Numbered from the stretch's first letter, positions 43,643 through 53,616 are shown. The stretch: 64,000 nt of DNA from Marinobacter sp. es.048 (GCF_900188435.1 NZ_FYFA01000001.1:2294001-2358000), one strand, 5' to 3'. Translations and numbers: made by a program. Notes: generated by a model not told the origin, from the letters alone.

Positions 43643-43885
43643 ATGGCCATGCAACATGCGCAACCCATTCAGCACTGGGAGCCAGAAAAGCCTGAGGACC
43701 ATGGGCAACTTGAGCTGCCCGGTATTGCCCTGGATAAGAGCGACGAACTTCTGGAGTCGCTGGATGAGCTGGAACAAGTCCTCGAGAAGGTCCAGCTTAC
43801 TACGGAAGAAGCGGAGCTTCTTCGCCGGTTCCGCAGGACAAGTATGGAAAACCGGCGAATGATTCTGCAAATCCTGGGCAGCTGA
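43643..43885 (+). CDS. Small acidic protein of unknown function
   Basis: An 80-residue protein, mostly helical and charged: DELLESLDELEQVLEKVQLT then EEAELLRRFRRTSMENRRMI. An alternative ATG six bases downstream also fits. I know no family. It lies between the RibD-like gene and galU, and has codon use like its neighbours. Confidence 0.6.
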   Translation: MAMQHAQPIQHWEPEKPEDHGQLELPGIALDKSDELLESLDELEQVLEKVQLTTEEAELLRRFRRTSMENRRMILQILGS

Positions 43886-43901
43886 TCTTGCCCCGGGTTT
43901 C

Positions 43902-44738
43902 TTATTTGCCTTTCTTGTAAATATTTTCGTAGACGTAGTTGGTCGCTTCCACAAAGCCATCAATGCTGCCGCAATCGAACCTGCGCCCTTTAAACTGATA
44001 GGCCAGCACGCAACCGTTTTTCGCCTGTTCGAGAAGGGCATCGGTAATCTGGACTTCACCATTCTTGCCCGCCGGGGTCTTCTCAATAATCTCGAAAATG
44101 TCCGGCGTAAGAATGTATCGCCCAATGATAGCGAGGTTGCTCGGGGCATCTTCCGGGGCTGGTTTTTCCACCATGTCGGTGATTCGATAGAGGCCATCTT
44201 TCATGGATTCACCGGCAATCACTCCATACTTGTGAGTTTCGTCAGCCGGTACTTCTTCAATCGCAACAATTGAGCAGCGGAACTGATTATAAAGTTTAAC
44301 CATCTGCGCCATTACGCCGTCTTCACCTTCGGGGCCAATGCAGAAGTCATCCGCCAGCACTACCGCGAACGGGTTGTCACCCACCAGATTCCGACCGGTC
44401 AGAATGGCGTGGCCCAGGCCCTTCATCTCATTCTGCCGGGTAAAGGCAAAACTGTTGTGATCAATGAGGTCTCGGATGGAGGTGAGCAGCTCTTCCTTGC
44501 CAGAGCCGGCGATCTGTTGTTCGAGCTCGTAGCTGATGTCGAAATGATCTTCAATAGCCCGCTTGCCCCGACCAGTTACGAAGCCAAATTCATGAATACC
44601 GGCTTCCGCGGCTTCCTCAACGCCATATTGAACCAGAGGTTTGTTCACCACCGGCAGGATTTCCTTGGGCATCGCCTTGGTGGCCGGAAGAAAACGGGTG
44701 CCGTAGCCGGCGACGGGAAACAGGCATTTTTTGATCAT
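43902..44738 (-). CDS. galU: UTP-glucose-1-phosphate uridylyltransferase
   Basis: A 278-residue cytoplasmic enzyme making UDP-glucose for polysaccharides and glucans. The nucleotide motif FPVAGYGTRFLPATKAMPKE and the VLADDFCIG and VVNKPLVQYGVEEA segments are conserved. I chose the ATG at 44738 (MIKKCLFPVAG) because it has AAAGGAC upstream; an in-frame start 84 bases earlier would add unrelated residues. UDP-glucose is also the donor for the osmoregulated glucans handled by the OpgD-like protein nearby. Confidence 0.95.
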   Translation of the reverse strand: MIKKCLFPVAGYGTRFLPATKAMPKEILPVVNKPLVQYGVEEAAEAGIHEFGFVTGRGKRAIEDHFDISYELEQQIAGSGKEELLTSIRDLIDHNSFAFTRQNEMKGLGHAILTGRNLVGDNPFAVVLADDFCIGPEGEDGVMAQMVKLYNQFRCSIVAIEEVPADETHKYGVIAGESMKDGLYRITDMVEKPAPEDAPSNLAIIGRYILTPDIFEIIEKTPAGKNGEVQITDALLEQAKNGCVLAYQFKGRRFDCGSIDGFVEATNYVYENIYKKGK

Positions 44739-44967
44739 ATCGTTCGTCCTTTGATGGTCGGTTTCACGGCCTGTGGGCTGCTCAACGCATCTGCGTAAGC
44801 CAATCAATAATTGTTCTATCACAAAGTGTGCCGAGTTTACCCAAGTTGTAACGACAAATGCAGGGGAGTGTGGAAAATTGTAAGTTTTAGCAAAGAGCTA
44901 TGGTCTGAGGACCGACAGTCTCTTAAAGTTCATCATTACTGAAGATTCATCTGATCAGGCGTCTCTT

Positions 44968-46116
44968 GTGCGACCTCTCTGCTTTTTTGCACTTATTTGG
45001 TGCGCTTCCGCCAGCGCAGGTTCCTTGCCAGATTTGTTGGCCAGTCCTCTGGCAGCCCTCGACCAGCGTCCGGATAGGCTGCTCAAGTCTGTCGCCAGCT
45101 ATCTGGAACCACGGCTGAAGTTTTCGGGGAGCTCCAATCACGACAACGAGCGGGCAAGGGGGCGTCTGAATCTGGCCGGTAGCAACATTATCTGGTCCAG
45201 CCATGACCTTGCCTTGGATTTTCGGGATTCCGTCGCCCGCCGTGATGAGGCAGAGTCAAAGACACTTCGTCTGAGGTATTCGCTTCCAGTCGCGGGCAGC
45301 AGCCTGAAGTTCTCGGTCGAGAACTCCGAGCAGGTCGGTGTTGAGGATAACGCCGGTCTGCGAACCGATTCCCAGACCGAGTATCAGGGAATGAAACTCT
45401 CCGGTAGTCGACCCTTGTTGTCATGGGAAGGGATCAACGTCGACAGTGTGTTCAGTCACTCTACGGTCACCAAACGCGCCTATAAAGGTTCAGCCTGGGC
45501 GTCGGACACTTCTTACCAACTGTCCAGTTTTGCACTGCGATGCGCTGGAAAGCGGCAATTGCCGGGGGGGTTCCTGGCGGGAACGCACCTTACGGCACTC
45601 AGCGGGACGGAGCATCGTGAATCGGTTACAACAACGACCCGTAGTTATGAAAGCAACCGATACCACAAGCTGGCTTTATCGGCCTCGCTTAACCGGACGG
45701 TCTATCACTGGGATATGGGATTGGAGGGCCGATACCAGTTTGCACCCGAGGATCTTGTGTCGGCTGAAGAACTGCAGATTGCCGGTCCTTCGATGATGCA
45801 CGGGTTTAATGGCCAGTCACTCTATGTGGCAGAAGGAGGCTGGGTTCGTTTCGACGCTCGCAGTCCGGGTTACTCGATTCCGTTTATGGACACGACCCAT
45901 TCCAATGTCATTGTCTCGGTTCTGAAGGGCTGGGCTCCCTCCTCAGGAGCCCGCGACGAGAGCTTCAACGCGAGCACCGGAGAGGTCGCGCTACAGCTCC
46001 ATAGGCCGGGCTTTGAAGCACGCATGAGTGTCGGTCGGATTCTTGATGTATCCGGCACCGAAATGGACAAACCGTCCCTGCCGGATGTTTCATTCTCGAT
46101 GTCCTTGGCGATCTGA
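44968..46116 (+). CDS. Outer-membrane beta-barrel protein, TpsB-like without POTRA
   Basis: A 382-residue exported protein from a GTG, with a signal peptide cut near SASA/GS. The body is a chain of amphipathic beta strands (KTLRLRYSLPVAGSSLKFSV, YHKLALSASLNRTVYHWDMG) ending in SFSMSLAI, an outer-membrane C-terminus. GPSMMHGFNGQSLYVAEGGW recalls the RGF/strand pattern of two-partner secretion barrels (ShlB/FhaC), but the N-terminal POTRA domains are missing. Its role is unknown. It precedes the opgD-like gene by 105 bases. Confidence 0.55.
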   Translation: MRPLCFFALIWCASASAGSLPDLLASPLAALDQRPDRLLKSVASYLEPRLKFSGSSNHDNERARGRLNLAGSNIIWSSHDLALDFRDSVARRDEAESKTLRLRYSLPVAGSSLKFSVENSEQVGVEDNAGLRTDSQTEYQGMKLSGSRPLLSWEGINVDSVFSHSTVTKRAYKGSAWASDTSYQLSSFALRCAGKRQLPGGFLAGTHLTALSGTEHRESVTTTTRSYESNRYHKLALSASLNRTVYHWDMGLEGRYQFAPEDLVSAEELQIAGPSMMHGFNGQSLYVAEGGWVRFDARSPGYSIPFMDTTHSNVIVSVLKGWAPSSGARDESFNASTGEVALQLHRPGFEARMSVGRILDVSGTEMDKPSLPDVSFSMSLAI

Positions 46117-46221
46117 CGCCCGCGCTTTCCAGATTGGGCTCTCTGTCTTTTTTCGTTCGTACATAGTCCACGTGATCTTCTCTATGGCACTCTATAGCCC
46201 GGCAAGGGAGGGGCGAGAACA

Positions 46222-47808
46222 ATGGACAGACGAACGCTGATCAAAGGGCTGGCGGCACTGATGAGTGCCGGCTCGTTACCTTTGGTGCCCTTCGTGCACG
46301 GTGCCGGCATTCAACCGGTACCTGGCAGCCGGCCCCATGCATTCAGCTATGCCTGGTTAAAGGGCCGCGCCCGGGCACTGGCAGCCGAGACGTATCTATC
46401 CCATGAAGGTGAGTTACCCCAATCCCTGAAAACTCTCCCCTGGGATGACTACCAGGCTATTGCTTTTCTGGCCGACCAGGCGCTGTGGCGTGACGACGAT
46501 ACCGCTTTCCAGGTTCAGCTCTTCCACCTTGGACTTTATTTCCAGCAGCCCGTCAAAATTCATGAAGTGGTTGATGGTGAAGCTACCGAATTGGCCTATA
46601 GACAGGATCTGTTCCGGTACAACGGCGATCAGCCTCTGGGCGATTTGCCAGAGGACCTGGGCTACGCCGGTTTTCGGATTCACTACCACAACAACTTTGC
46701 CCTGGATCTGGCCGCCTTCCTGGGCGCCAGCTATTTCCGGGCGGTTGGCTCAGAGATGCAGTATGGTCTGTCGGCCAGGGGGCTGGCGATTGATACCGGC
46801 ATGGATCGCGAAGAAGAGTTTCCCCGGTTTTCCGAATTCTGGCTGGAAAAGCCGGCACCAGGCAGCCAACTGCTTCGGGTATGGGCGCTGCTGGATTCTC
46901 CCAGCACCACCGGCGCCTACGCGTTCGTGCTCGACCCCGGGCGCCATATGGTCATGGACGTGGATGTAGCGCTTTACCCGAGAACGGAAATCACCCGTGC
47001 AGGGATTGCGCCGCTGACCAGCATGTACCAGGTGGGTGAAAATGACGATCGCATGGGCTATGACTGGCGGCCGGAAATACACGATTCCGACGGCCTGGCC
47101 ATACGCAACGGCAACGGCGAGTGGTTGTGGCGGCCGTTGGTGAATCCTGCGAATCTCCGGTTCAACAGTTTCCAGGATATCAACCCCGTCGGCTTCGGCC
47201 TGTTGCAGCGCGACAGGAATTTCGACCACTACCAGGATGACGGCGTGTTTTACGATCGCCGGCCCAGCCTCTGGGTGGAGCCCCGCGGAGACTGGGGGCG
47301 GGGCAGTGTTGATCTGGTGGAAATCCCCACCGTGGATGAAACCTTCGATAACATCGTCGCCTTCTGGCACCCGGAAAAACCTCTGTTGCCAGGCCGGGAG
47401 TACCTCTTCAGCTACCGCCTGCACTGGGGCGAGCAAGCTCCGTTACAGCCCTATGAGTTGGCCACAGTGCGGGCAACCCGGACGGGTCTGGGTGGTGTCG
47501 TGGGCCAGAAACGAACCTACTTTTCATGGCGTTTTGCTGTTGATTTCGCGGGTGGCGCGCTTGAAATGCTTGGCAAGAATGCGGATGTAGAGCCCGTCAT
47601 CAGTGTGAGCAGGGGAGAGGTTGAGATTACCTCCGCCAGACCATTGTCTGCAATCGACGGCTACCGGGCCATGTTCGACCTGGTGCCGGATGACTCCATT
47701 GAACCTATCAATATCCGCCTGTACCTCAAGCTGGGCGCCGAGCCGCTGACGGAGACCTGGTTATATCAATACACACCGCCAACGGTTGCCGAACGCCAGA
47801 TCTATTGA
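46222..47808 (+). CDS. opgD: Periplasmic glucan biosynthesis protein OpgD/OpgG
   Basis: A 528-residue protein with a probable Tat signal (MDRRTLIKGLAALMSAGSLP), which points to OpgD rather than OpgG. The conserved OpgG/MdoG beta-sandwich follows: LGYAGFRIHYHNN, FLGASYFRAVGSEMQYGLSARG, then NRQTYFSW-like QKRTYFSWRFAVDFAGG near the C-terminus. These proteins shape osmoregulated periplasmic glucans. The OpgH synthase is not in the window. Confidence 0.88.
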   Translation: MDRRTLIKGLAALMSAGSLPLVPFVHGAGIQPVPGSRPHAFSYAWLKGRARALAAETYLSHEGELPQSLKTLPWDDYQAIAFLADQALWRDDDTAFQVQLFHLGLYFQQPVKIHEVVDGEATELAYRQDLFRYNGDQPLGDLPEDLGYAGFRIHYHNNFALDLAAFLGASYFRAVGSEMQYGLSARGLAIDTGMDREEEFPRFSEFWLEKPAPGSQLLRVWALLDSPSTTGAYAFVLDPGRHMVMDVDVALYPRTEITRAGIAPLTSMYQVGENDDRMGYDWRPEIHDSDGLAIRNGNGEWLWRPLVNPANLRFNSFQDINPVGFGLLQRDRNFDHYQDDGVFYDRRPSLWVEPRGDWGRGSVDLVEIPTVDETFDNIVAFWHPEKPLLPGREYLFSYRLHWGEQAPLQPYELATVRATRTGLGGVVGQKRTYFSWRFAVDFAGGALEMLGKNADVEPVISVSRGEVEITSARPLSAIDGYRAMFDLVPDDSIEPINIRLYLKLGAEPLTETWLYQYTPPTVAERQIY

Positions 47809-47820
47809 TTGATTTCATCT

Positions 47821-47919
47821 ATTGTAAACAATCTAAGGCTCAATTTAACCAATATTGTTGACAATATGACCGCTCAGGCGTAGCTTTGCTCAAAATCAAC
47901 CCGGTTTTGTTGACAACCT
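47821..47919 (+). promoter_or_regulatory. Three repeated operators upstream of gntR/prp operon
   Basis: Three symmetrical sites share the core TTGTNRACAA: ATTGTAAACAAT at 47821-47832, ATATTGTTGACAATAT at 47852-47867 and TTGTTGACAA at 47907-47916. The last is four bases before the gntR start codon. They are probable binding sites for the GntR protein encoded just downstream, giving autoregulation and control of the prp genes. Confidence 0.7.
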
Positions 47920-48600
47920 ATGGCTGAGTTACTGTCTACCACCTACACCCGCGCCGATGAGGCTTTTGATTGTCTGCAAACGGCAATCGTGAAGGGTGAG
48001 CTGGCGCCCGGTGAAAAAATTGGCGAGCTGGAACTGTGCTCACGGTTCAATCTTACTCGCGGCCCTCTGCGTGAAGCACTCGGCCGTCTTGAATCCCGTG
48101 GCCTTCTGGTGCGCCGCCCCCACGCCGGCGTCAAGGTGGTTTCAGTCAGCGCCTCCGAGCTGATGGAGCTCTACCGCATACGCGAAGTGATGGAGGGGCT
48201 GGCCGCTCGACAGGCCGCCGAGCGCATGACCGACCAGGAAATTGCCGATCTTCAGGCAACCCTCGACACCCACGAACGCATGATCGACGAAGCCCAGGGC
48301 CAGGCCTATTACCAGGCCGAAGGGGATTACGACTTCCACCACAGAATCGCCACCGGCAGCCGCAACACCAAACTTGCCCAGATGCTGCTTGGTGATCTTT
48401 ATTACATGGTACGGATGTACCGATACCGTCTCAGCACCTCCACCGGACGCCCCCAGCGGGCTCTCGGCGAACACCGCCGTATCGTCGAGGCCATCGCCCA
48501 GCGCGACGGTGAACTCGCCGAATTTCTGATGAAACGCCATATCAACGCAGCAAGACAGAACATCGAGAAAAAGATCCAGGAAGGCGAACTAACCATTTAA
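47920..48600 (+). CDS. GntR-family (FCD domain) regulator of prp operon
   Basis: A 226-residue regulator. The winged helix-turn-helix (LQTAIVKGELAPGEKIGELE, SRFNLTRGPLREALGRLESR) is followed by an all-helical FCD ligand domain with the metal-site pattern of YRIREVMEGLAARQAA, DYDFHHRIATGS and EHRRIVEAIAQRD. FCD-GntR proteins next to prpBC respond to methylcitrate-type ligands in related bacteria. The ATG at 47920 lies right beside the third operator. Confidence 0.9.
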   Translation: MAELLSTTYTRADEAFDCLQTAIVKGELAPGEKIGELELCSRFNLTRGPLREALGRLESRGLLVRRPHAGVKVVSVSASELMELYRIREVMEGLAARQAAERMTDQEIADLQATLDTHERMIDEAQGQAYYQAEGDYDFHHRIATGSRNTKLAQMLLGDLYYMVRMYRYRLSTSTGRPQRALGEHRRIVEAIAQRDGELAEFLMKRHINAARQNIEKKIQEGELTI

Positions 48601-48634
48601 CGTAGGTCGGATTAGCCAGAGGCGTAATCCGACA
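48601..48634. repeat. REP palindrome between gntR and prpB
   Basis: A 33-34 base element GTAGGTCGGATTAGCCAGAG then GCGTAATCCGACA, able to form a strong hairpin. Confidence 0.85.
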
Positions 48635-48666
48635 ACAAGAATCCAAAAACAGAAGAGGCCAACACC

Positions 48667-49554
48667 ATGTCCAACAAACTCAGCCCCGGCGCCCGCTTCC
48701 GCAAAGCGCTCAAAGACAACCAGCCCCTGCAGATTGTCGGCACCATCAACGCCTACGCCGCCATGATGGCCGAGAAAGTCGGCCACCAGGCCATTTACCT
48801 GTCCGGCGGCGGCGTCGCAAACGCCTCCTATGGTCTGCCGGATCTGGGTATGACCTCCATGAACGATGTGGTCGAGGACGTTCGGCGTATTACCGCAGCT
48901 ACCGACGTACCGCTGCTGGTGGACATCGACACCGGCTGGGGCGGCGCTTTCAACATCGGCCGCACCATCCGCGAGATGGAACGTGCCGGAGCCGCCGCTG
49001 TCCATATTGAAGATCAGGTTGCCCAGAAGCGCTGTGGCCACCGCCCGAACAAGGAAATCGTGTCCCAGGAAGAAATGGTCGACCGGATCAAGGCCGCCGT
49101 GGATGCCCGTGAAGACGAAGACTTCTTCATCATGGCTCGCACCGACGCCTTCCAGAAAGAAGGCCTCGAAGCCGCCATCGAGCGCGCCAAGGCCTGCATC
49201 GAAGCCGGCGCCGACGGCATCTTCGCCGAAGCGGTTACTGAGCTTGAACACTACAAGGCCTTCTCTGAAGCCCTGGACGTGCCCATTCTGGCCAATATCA
49301 CTGAATTCGGAGCCACACCGCTGTACAACCGCAAGGAACTGGCCGAAGCCGGCGCCGACATGGTTCTTTACCCGCTCAGCGCCTTCCGCGCCATGAACAA
49401 GGCCGCCCTGACTGTTTACCAGAGCATCCTGGAGAAGGGCGACCAGAAAGACGTGGTTGACCTGATGCAGACCCGGATGGAGCTGTACGATTTCCTGAAC
49501 TACCACGATTTCGAGCAGAAGCTGGACCAGCTTTTCCAGCAGAGCAAGGGTTAA
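48667..49554 (+). CDS. prpB: Methylisocitrate lyase
   Basis: A 295-residue TIM-barrel enzyme of the PEP mutase/isocitrate lyase family that splits 2-methylisocitrate to pyruvate and succinate. Metal and substrate motifs are [43 protein letters not shown] (catalytic Cys) and IMARTDAF. Ribosome binding site AGAGG. First enzyme gene of the prp operon. Confidence 0.97.
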   Translation: MSNKLSPGARFRKALKDNQPLQIVGTINAYAAMMAEKVGHQAIYLSGGGVANASYGLPDLGMTSMNDVVEDVRRITAATDVPLLVDIDTGWGGAFNIGRTIREMERAGAAAVHIEDQVAQKRCGHRPNKEIVSQEEMVDRIKAAVDAREDEDFFIMARTDAFQKEGLEAAIERAKACIEAGADGIFAEAVTELEHYKAFSEALDVPILANITEFGATPLYNRKELAEAGADMVLYPLSAFRAMNKAALTVYQSILEKGDQKDVVDLMQTRMELYDFLNYHDFEQKLDQLFQQSKG

Positions 49555-49563
49555 ATGAAGTTT

Positions 49564-49710
49564 GTTGGATTACGCCTCCAGCTAATCCAACCTACAAAGA
49601 TTTCGACATTGCGAATGTAGGTCGGATTAGCCTCAGGCGTAATCCGACATTCAAACCCGAAATCCAGCAACAATTACGTAGGTCGGATCAGGCGAAGCCG
49701 TAATCCGACA
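49564..49710. repeat. Cluster of three REP palindromes between prpB and prpC
   Basis: Copies at 49564-49595 (variant TTGGAT/ATCCAA), 49616-49650 and 49677-49710, the first in reverse orientation to the other two. Loop bases differ between copies while the stem is conserved, as in REP/BIME clusters. Confidence 0.85.
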
Positions 49711-49740
49711 CCCCAAACAAGATAAAGGTGGGAGACAACA

Positions 49741-50871
49741 ATGGCTGAAGCAAAAAAACTGAGCGGCGCAGGCCTTCGTGGCCAGGTAGCTGGTGAAACC
49801 GCCCTGTGTACCGTTGGCCAGAGCGGTGCGGGCCTGACATACCGTGGCTATGACATCGCAGATCTGGCCGAAAAAGCCCAGTTCGAGGAAATCGCCTATC
49901 TGCTTCTGCGCGGCAAACTGCCAAACCGCCAGGAACTGGACGCCTACAAGAAAAAGCTCCAGAGCCTGCGGGGCCTGCCGGCTGCCCTGAAAACCGTGCT
50001 TGAGCAGATCCCTAAAGACGCGCACCCGATGGATGTGATGCGCACCGGCTGCTCCATGCTGGGCAATCTGGAAACCGAAGAAGACTTCAGCGAGCAGGAC
50101 GACAAGATCGACCGCATGCTGGCGGTGTTCCCGTCTATCATCACCTACTGGTACCGCTTCGCCCACGAAGGCGTTCGGCTTGAAACTGAGAGCGACGTGG
50201 ACTCTATCGGCGGCCACTTCCTGGAACTGCTGCGCGGCAAGAAGCCCAGCGAATTGCACGAGAAGGTGATGAACGTCTCCCTGATTCTCTATGCCGAGCA
50301 CGAATTTAATGCTTCCACTTTCACTGCCCGTGTCTGTGCCTCCACCTTGTCTGACATCCACAGCTGCGTTACCGGTGCCATTGGCACCCTGCGAGGCCCC
50401 CTGCACGGTGGTGCAAACGAAGCGGCCATGGCGCTGATCCAGAAGTTCCAGACTCCGGAAGAGGCCGAAGAAGGTCTTCTGGGCATGCTTGAGCGCAAGG
50501 AAAAGATCATGGGCTTCGGCCACGCGATCTACAAGGAATCCGACCCGCGCAACGCCATCATCAAGCAGTGGTCCAGGAAGCTGGCGGAAGAAGTGGGTGA
50601 TACCGTGCTGTACCCGGTATCCGAGCGCTGTGAAGCCGTCATGTGGCGCGAGAAGAAGCTGTTCTGCAACGCAGACTTCTTCCACGCATCGGCCTATCAC
50701 TTCATGGGCATTCCGACCGAACTGTTCACCCCGATCTTCGTGATGTCCCGCGTCTCCGGCTGGACCGCCCACGTGAAAGAGCAGCGCGAGAACAACCGCA
50801 TCATCCGCCCAAGCGCCGATTACACTGGCCCGGCGGATTCGAAGTGGGTGCCGATCGACGAACGGCCGTGA
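49741..50871 (+). CDS. prpC: 2-methylcitrate synthase
   Basis: A 376-residue type I citrate-synthase fold enzyme joining propionyl-CoA and oxaloacetate. The active-site histidines are in GPLHGGANEAA and MGFGHAIYK, and the aspartate region is FCNADFFHASAYHFMG. It begins LRGQVAGETALCTVG and LTYRGYDIADLA, typical of PrpC rather than GltA. Ribosome binding site GGTGGGAG. Confidence 0.96.
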   Translation: MAEAKKLSGAGLRGQVAGETALCTVGQSGAGLTYRGYDIADLAEKAQFEEIAYLLLRGKLPNRQELDAYKKKLQSLRGLPAALKTVLEQIPKDAHPMDVMRTGCSMLGNLETEEDFSEQDDKIDRMLAVFPSIITYWYRFAHEGVRLETESDVDSIGGHFLELLRGKKPSELHEKVMNVSLILYAEHEFNASTFTARVCASTLSDIHSCVTGAIGTLRGPLHGGANEAAMALIQKFQTPEEAEEGLLGMLERKEKIMGFGHAIYKESDPRNAIIKQWSRKLAEEVGDTVLYPVSERCEAVMWREKKLFCNADFFHASAYHFMGIPTELFTPIFVMSRVSGWTAHVKEQRENNRIIRPSADYTGPADSKWVPIDERP

Positions 50872-50884
50872 ATTGATGCCTGAG

Positions 50885-50970
50885 TGTCGGATTACGCCTG
50901 CGGCTAATCCGACCTACAAGCTAACGCCACCAAACAAGTAGGTCGGATTAGCCGCAGGCGTAATCCGACA
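50885..50970. repeat. Pair of inverted REP palindromes between prpC and acnD
   Basis: Copies at 50885-50917 and 50938-50970 point toward each other with a 20-base spacer, a BIME-like pair. Confidence 0.85.
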
Positions 50971-50993
50971 AAACCAGAATCAGGGTATCGCCC

Positions 50994-53606
50994 ATGAACA
51001 CCGACTACCGCAAACCCCTCCCAGGCACCGACCTGGACTACTTCGATACCCGCCAGGCCGTGGAAGACATCCAGGCCGGCGCGTATGACAAACTCCCGTA
51101 TACCTCCAAAATCCTGGCGGAACAACTGGTTCGCCGCTGCGATCCCGAGGTGCTGACGGACTCCCTGAAGCAGCTGATCGAACGCAAGCGCGACCTGGAC
51201 TTCCCCTGGTACCCGGCCCGTGTGGTCTGCCACGACATCCTCGGCCAGACTGCCCTGGTGGATCTGGCCGGCCTGCGTGACGCCATCGCCGAGAAGGGCG
51301 GTGACCCAGCCAAGGTGAACCCTGTAGTGCCCACACAGCTAATCGTGGATCACTCTCTCGCCGTTGAGCACGCCGGTTTCGAGAAAGACGCGTTCGAGAA
51401 GAACCGTCAGATAGAAGACCGCCGTAACGACGACCGTTTCCACTTCATCAACTGGACCAAGACCGCGTTCAAGAACGTGGACGTGATTCCTCCCGGCAAC
51501 GGCATCATGCATCAGATCAACCTGGAGAAGATGTCTCCGGTGGTTCAGAATCGGCCGGATGGGGAAGGAAAGCGCGTAGCTTTCCCGGATACCTGTGTTG
51601 GCACCGACAGCCACACCCCGATGGTCGATGCCCTGGGTGTCATCTCTGTCGGCGTTGGTGGCCTGGAAGCCGAGAGCGTCATGCTGGGCCGCGCCTCCAT
51701 GATGCGCCTGCCGGACATCGTGGGCGTTGAGCTCACTGGCAAGCTGCAGCCGGGCATCACCAGTACTGATATGGTCCTCGCTATCACCGAATTCCTGCGC
51801 AAGGAAAGAGTGGTAGGCGCTTACCTGGAATTCTATGGCGAAGGTGCCGACAGCCTCAGCGTGGGGGACCGTGCCACCATCTCCAACATGACTCCGGAGT
51901 ATGGCGCCACCGCTGCGATGTTCTACATTGACGGCCAGACCATCGATTATCTGAAGCTGACCGGTCGTGAAGACGATCAGGTTGCTCTGGTTGAGACCTT
52001 CGCAAAGGAAACCGGCCTCTGGGCAGACAGCATGAAAAACGCCGAATACGAGCGTGTGCTGAAGTTTGACCTGTCCAAAGTGGCCCGCACCCTGGCTGGC
52101 CCGTCCAACCCCCATGCGCACCTGCCCACATCCGAGCTGGCAGAACGCGGGATTGCCGGTGAATGGGAGCAGGAAGAAGGCAAGATGCCGGATGGCGCGT
52201 GCATCATCGCCGCCATCACCAGCTGTACCAACACCAGTAACCCCCGCAACATGGTGGCTGCAGGCCTGATTGCCCGCAACGCCAACAAGCTGGGCCTGAC
52301 CCGTAAGCCCTGGGTGAAAACCTCCTTGGCGCCGGGTTCCAAAACGGTAAAAATGTACCTGGAAGAGGCCAAACTGCTGCCCGAGCTGGAACAGCTCGGC
52401 TTCGGCGTGGTGGCCTTCGCCTGCACCACCTGCAACGGCATGAGCGGCGCCCTGGATCCGAAAATCGCCCAGGAAATTATGGACCGTGACCTGTTCTCAA
52501 CAGCGGTACTTTCCGGTAACCGGAACTTCGACGGCCGGATTCACCCTTACGCCAAACAGGCGTTCCTGGCGTCGCCGCCGCTGGTGGTTGCCTATGCGAT
52601 TGCTGGCACCATCCGCTTCGACATCGAAAAAGATGCCCTCGGTTACGACCAGGACGGCAATCCCGTTACCCTGAAGGACATCTGGCCGGACGACGCGGAA
52701 ATCGATGCCATCGTGAAATCCAGCGTGAAGCCGGAACAGTTCCGCAGCACCTACATCCCGATGTTCGACATCACCCGGGATGCCCAGGCCAACACCAACC
52801 CGCTGTACGAGTGGCGCCCGCAGAGCACCTACATCCGTCGTCCGCCGTACTGGGAAGGCGGCATGGTGGGTGAGAAAACCCTCAAGGGCATGCGTCCGCT
52901 GGCGGTGTTGCCGGACAACATCACCACCGACCATCTGTCGCCCTCAAACGCGATCATGATGAACAGTGCCGCCGGTGAATACCTGCACAAAATGGGTGTG
53001 CCGGAGGAAGACTTCAATTCCTACGCCACCCACCGGGGCGACCACCTGACCGCCCAGCGTGCTACGTTTGCCAACCCGAAGCTGTTCAACGAAATGGTCC
53101 GGGATGAAAACGACAACGTGAGGCAGGGCTCCCTGGCCCGCATCGAGCCGGAAGGCAAGGTTGTCCGCATGTGGGAAGCCATCGAAACCTACATGGATCG
53201 CAAGCAGCCGCTGATCATCATCGCCGGTGCCGACTACGGGCAGGGCTCCTCCCGTGACTGGGCCGCCAAGGGCGTAGCACTGGCGGGTGTAGAAGCCATC
53301 GTGGCCGAAGGCTTCGAGCGGATTCACCGCACCAACCTGATCGGCATGGGTGTTATGCCCCTGCAGTTCGAGGAAGGCACCACCCGCAAGACCCTGGGCA
53401 TCGACGGCACCGAAACCTACGACGTGGAAGGCACCCCCGCACCTCGCGCCGAGCTCACGCTGGTTATCCACCGGAAGAACGGCAGCACCGAGCGCATTCC
53501 GGTCGTCTGCCGCCTGGATACCGCTGAAGAAGTGTCCATCTACAGCGCTGGTGGTGTGTTGCAGCGGTTTGCGGAAGATTTCCTGCAGTCCGAAGGGGCG
53601 GCGTAG
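50994..53606 (+). CDS. acnD: Fe/S-dependent 2-methylisocitrate dehydratase AcnD
   Basis: An 870-residue aconitase-family enzyme converting 2-methylcitrate to 2-methylaconitate. The Fe-S ligands are in AITSCTNTSNP and ACTTCNGMSG, with the substrate motifs GTDSHTPMVDALG and the C-terminal GADYGQGSSRDWAAKG. It shares order and length with AcnD from prp operons rather than AcnA. It requires PrpF, encoded next. Confidence 0.96.
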   Translation: MNTDYRKPLPGTDLDYFDTRQAVEDIQAGAYDKLPYTSKILAEQLVRRCDPEVLTDSLKQLIERKRDLDFPWYPARVVCHDILGQTALVDLAGLRDAIAEKGGDPAKVNPVVPTQLIVDHSLAVEHAGFEKDAFEKNRQIEDRRNDDRFHFINWTKTAFKNVDVIPPGNGIMHQINLEKMSPVVQNRPDGEGKRVAFPDTCVGTDSHTPMVDALGVISVGVGGLEAESVMLGRASMMRLPDIVGVELTGKLQPGITSTDMVLAITEFLRKERVVGAYLEFYGEGADSLSVGDRATISNMTPEYGATAAMFYIDGQTIDYLKLTGREDDQVALVETFAKETGLWADSMKNAEYERVLKFDLSKVARTLAGPSNPHAHLPTSELAERGIAGEWEQEEGKMPDGACIIAAITSCTNTSNPRNMVAAGLIARNANKLGLTRKPWVKTSLAPGSKTVKMYLEEAKLLPELEQLGFGVVAFACTTCNGMSGALDPKIAQEIMDRDLFSTAVLSGNRNFDGRIHPYAKQAFLASPPLVVAYAIAGTIRFDIEKDALGYDQDGNPVTLKDIWPDDAEIDAIVKSSVKPEQFRSTYIPMFDITRDAQANTNPLYEWRPQSTYIRRPPYWEGGMVGEKTLKGMRPLAVLPDNITTDHLSPSNAIMMNSAAGEYLHKMGVPEEDFNSYATHRGDHLTAQRATFANPKLFNEMVRDENDNVRQGSLARIEPEGKVVRMWEAIETYMDRKQPLIIIAGADYGQGSSRDWAAKGVALAGVEAIVAEGFERIHRTNLIGMGVMPLQFEEGTTRKTLGIDGTETYDVEGTPAPRAELTLVIHRKNGSTERIPVVCRLDTAEEVSIYSAGGVLQRFAEDFLQSEGAA

Positions 53607-53616
53607 CCTGAAAAAA

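Noticed and set aside
48589-49506. A 305-codon minus-strand open frame
   Set aside because: It is the antisense shadow of prpB, and the product is Gly/His/Val-rich without motifs.
49651-50772. A 373-codon minus-strand open frame
   Set aside because: It mirrors prpC, which has all citrate-synthase motifs. GC-rich codon bias makes the antisense frame open.
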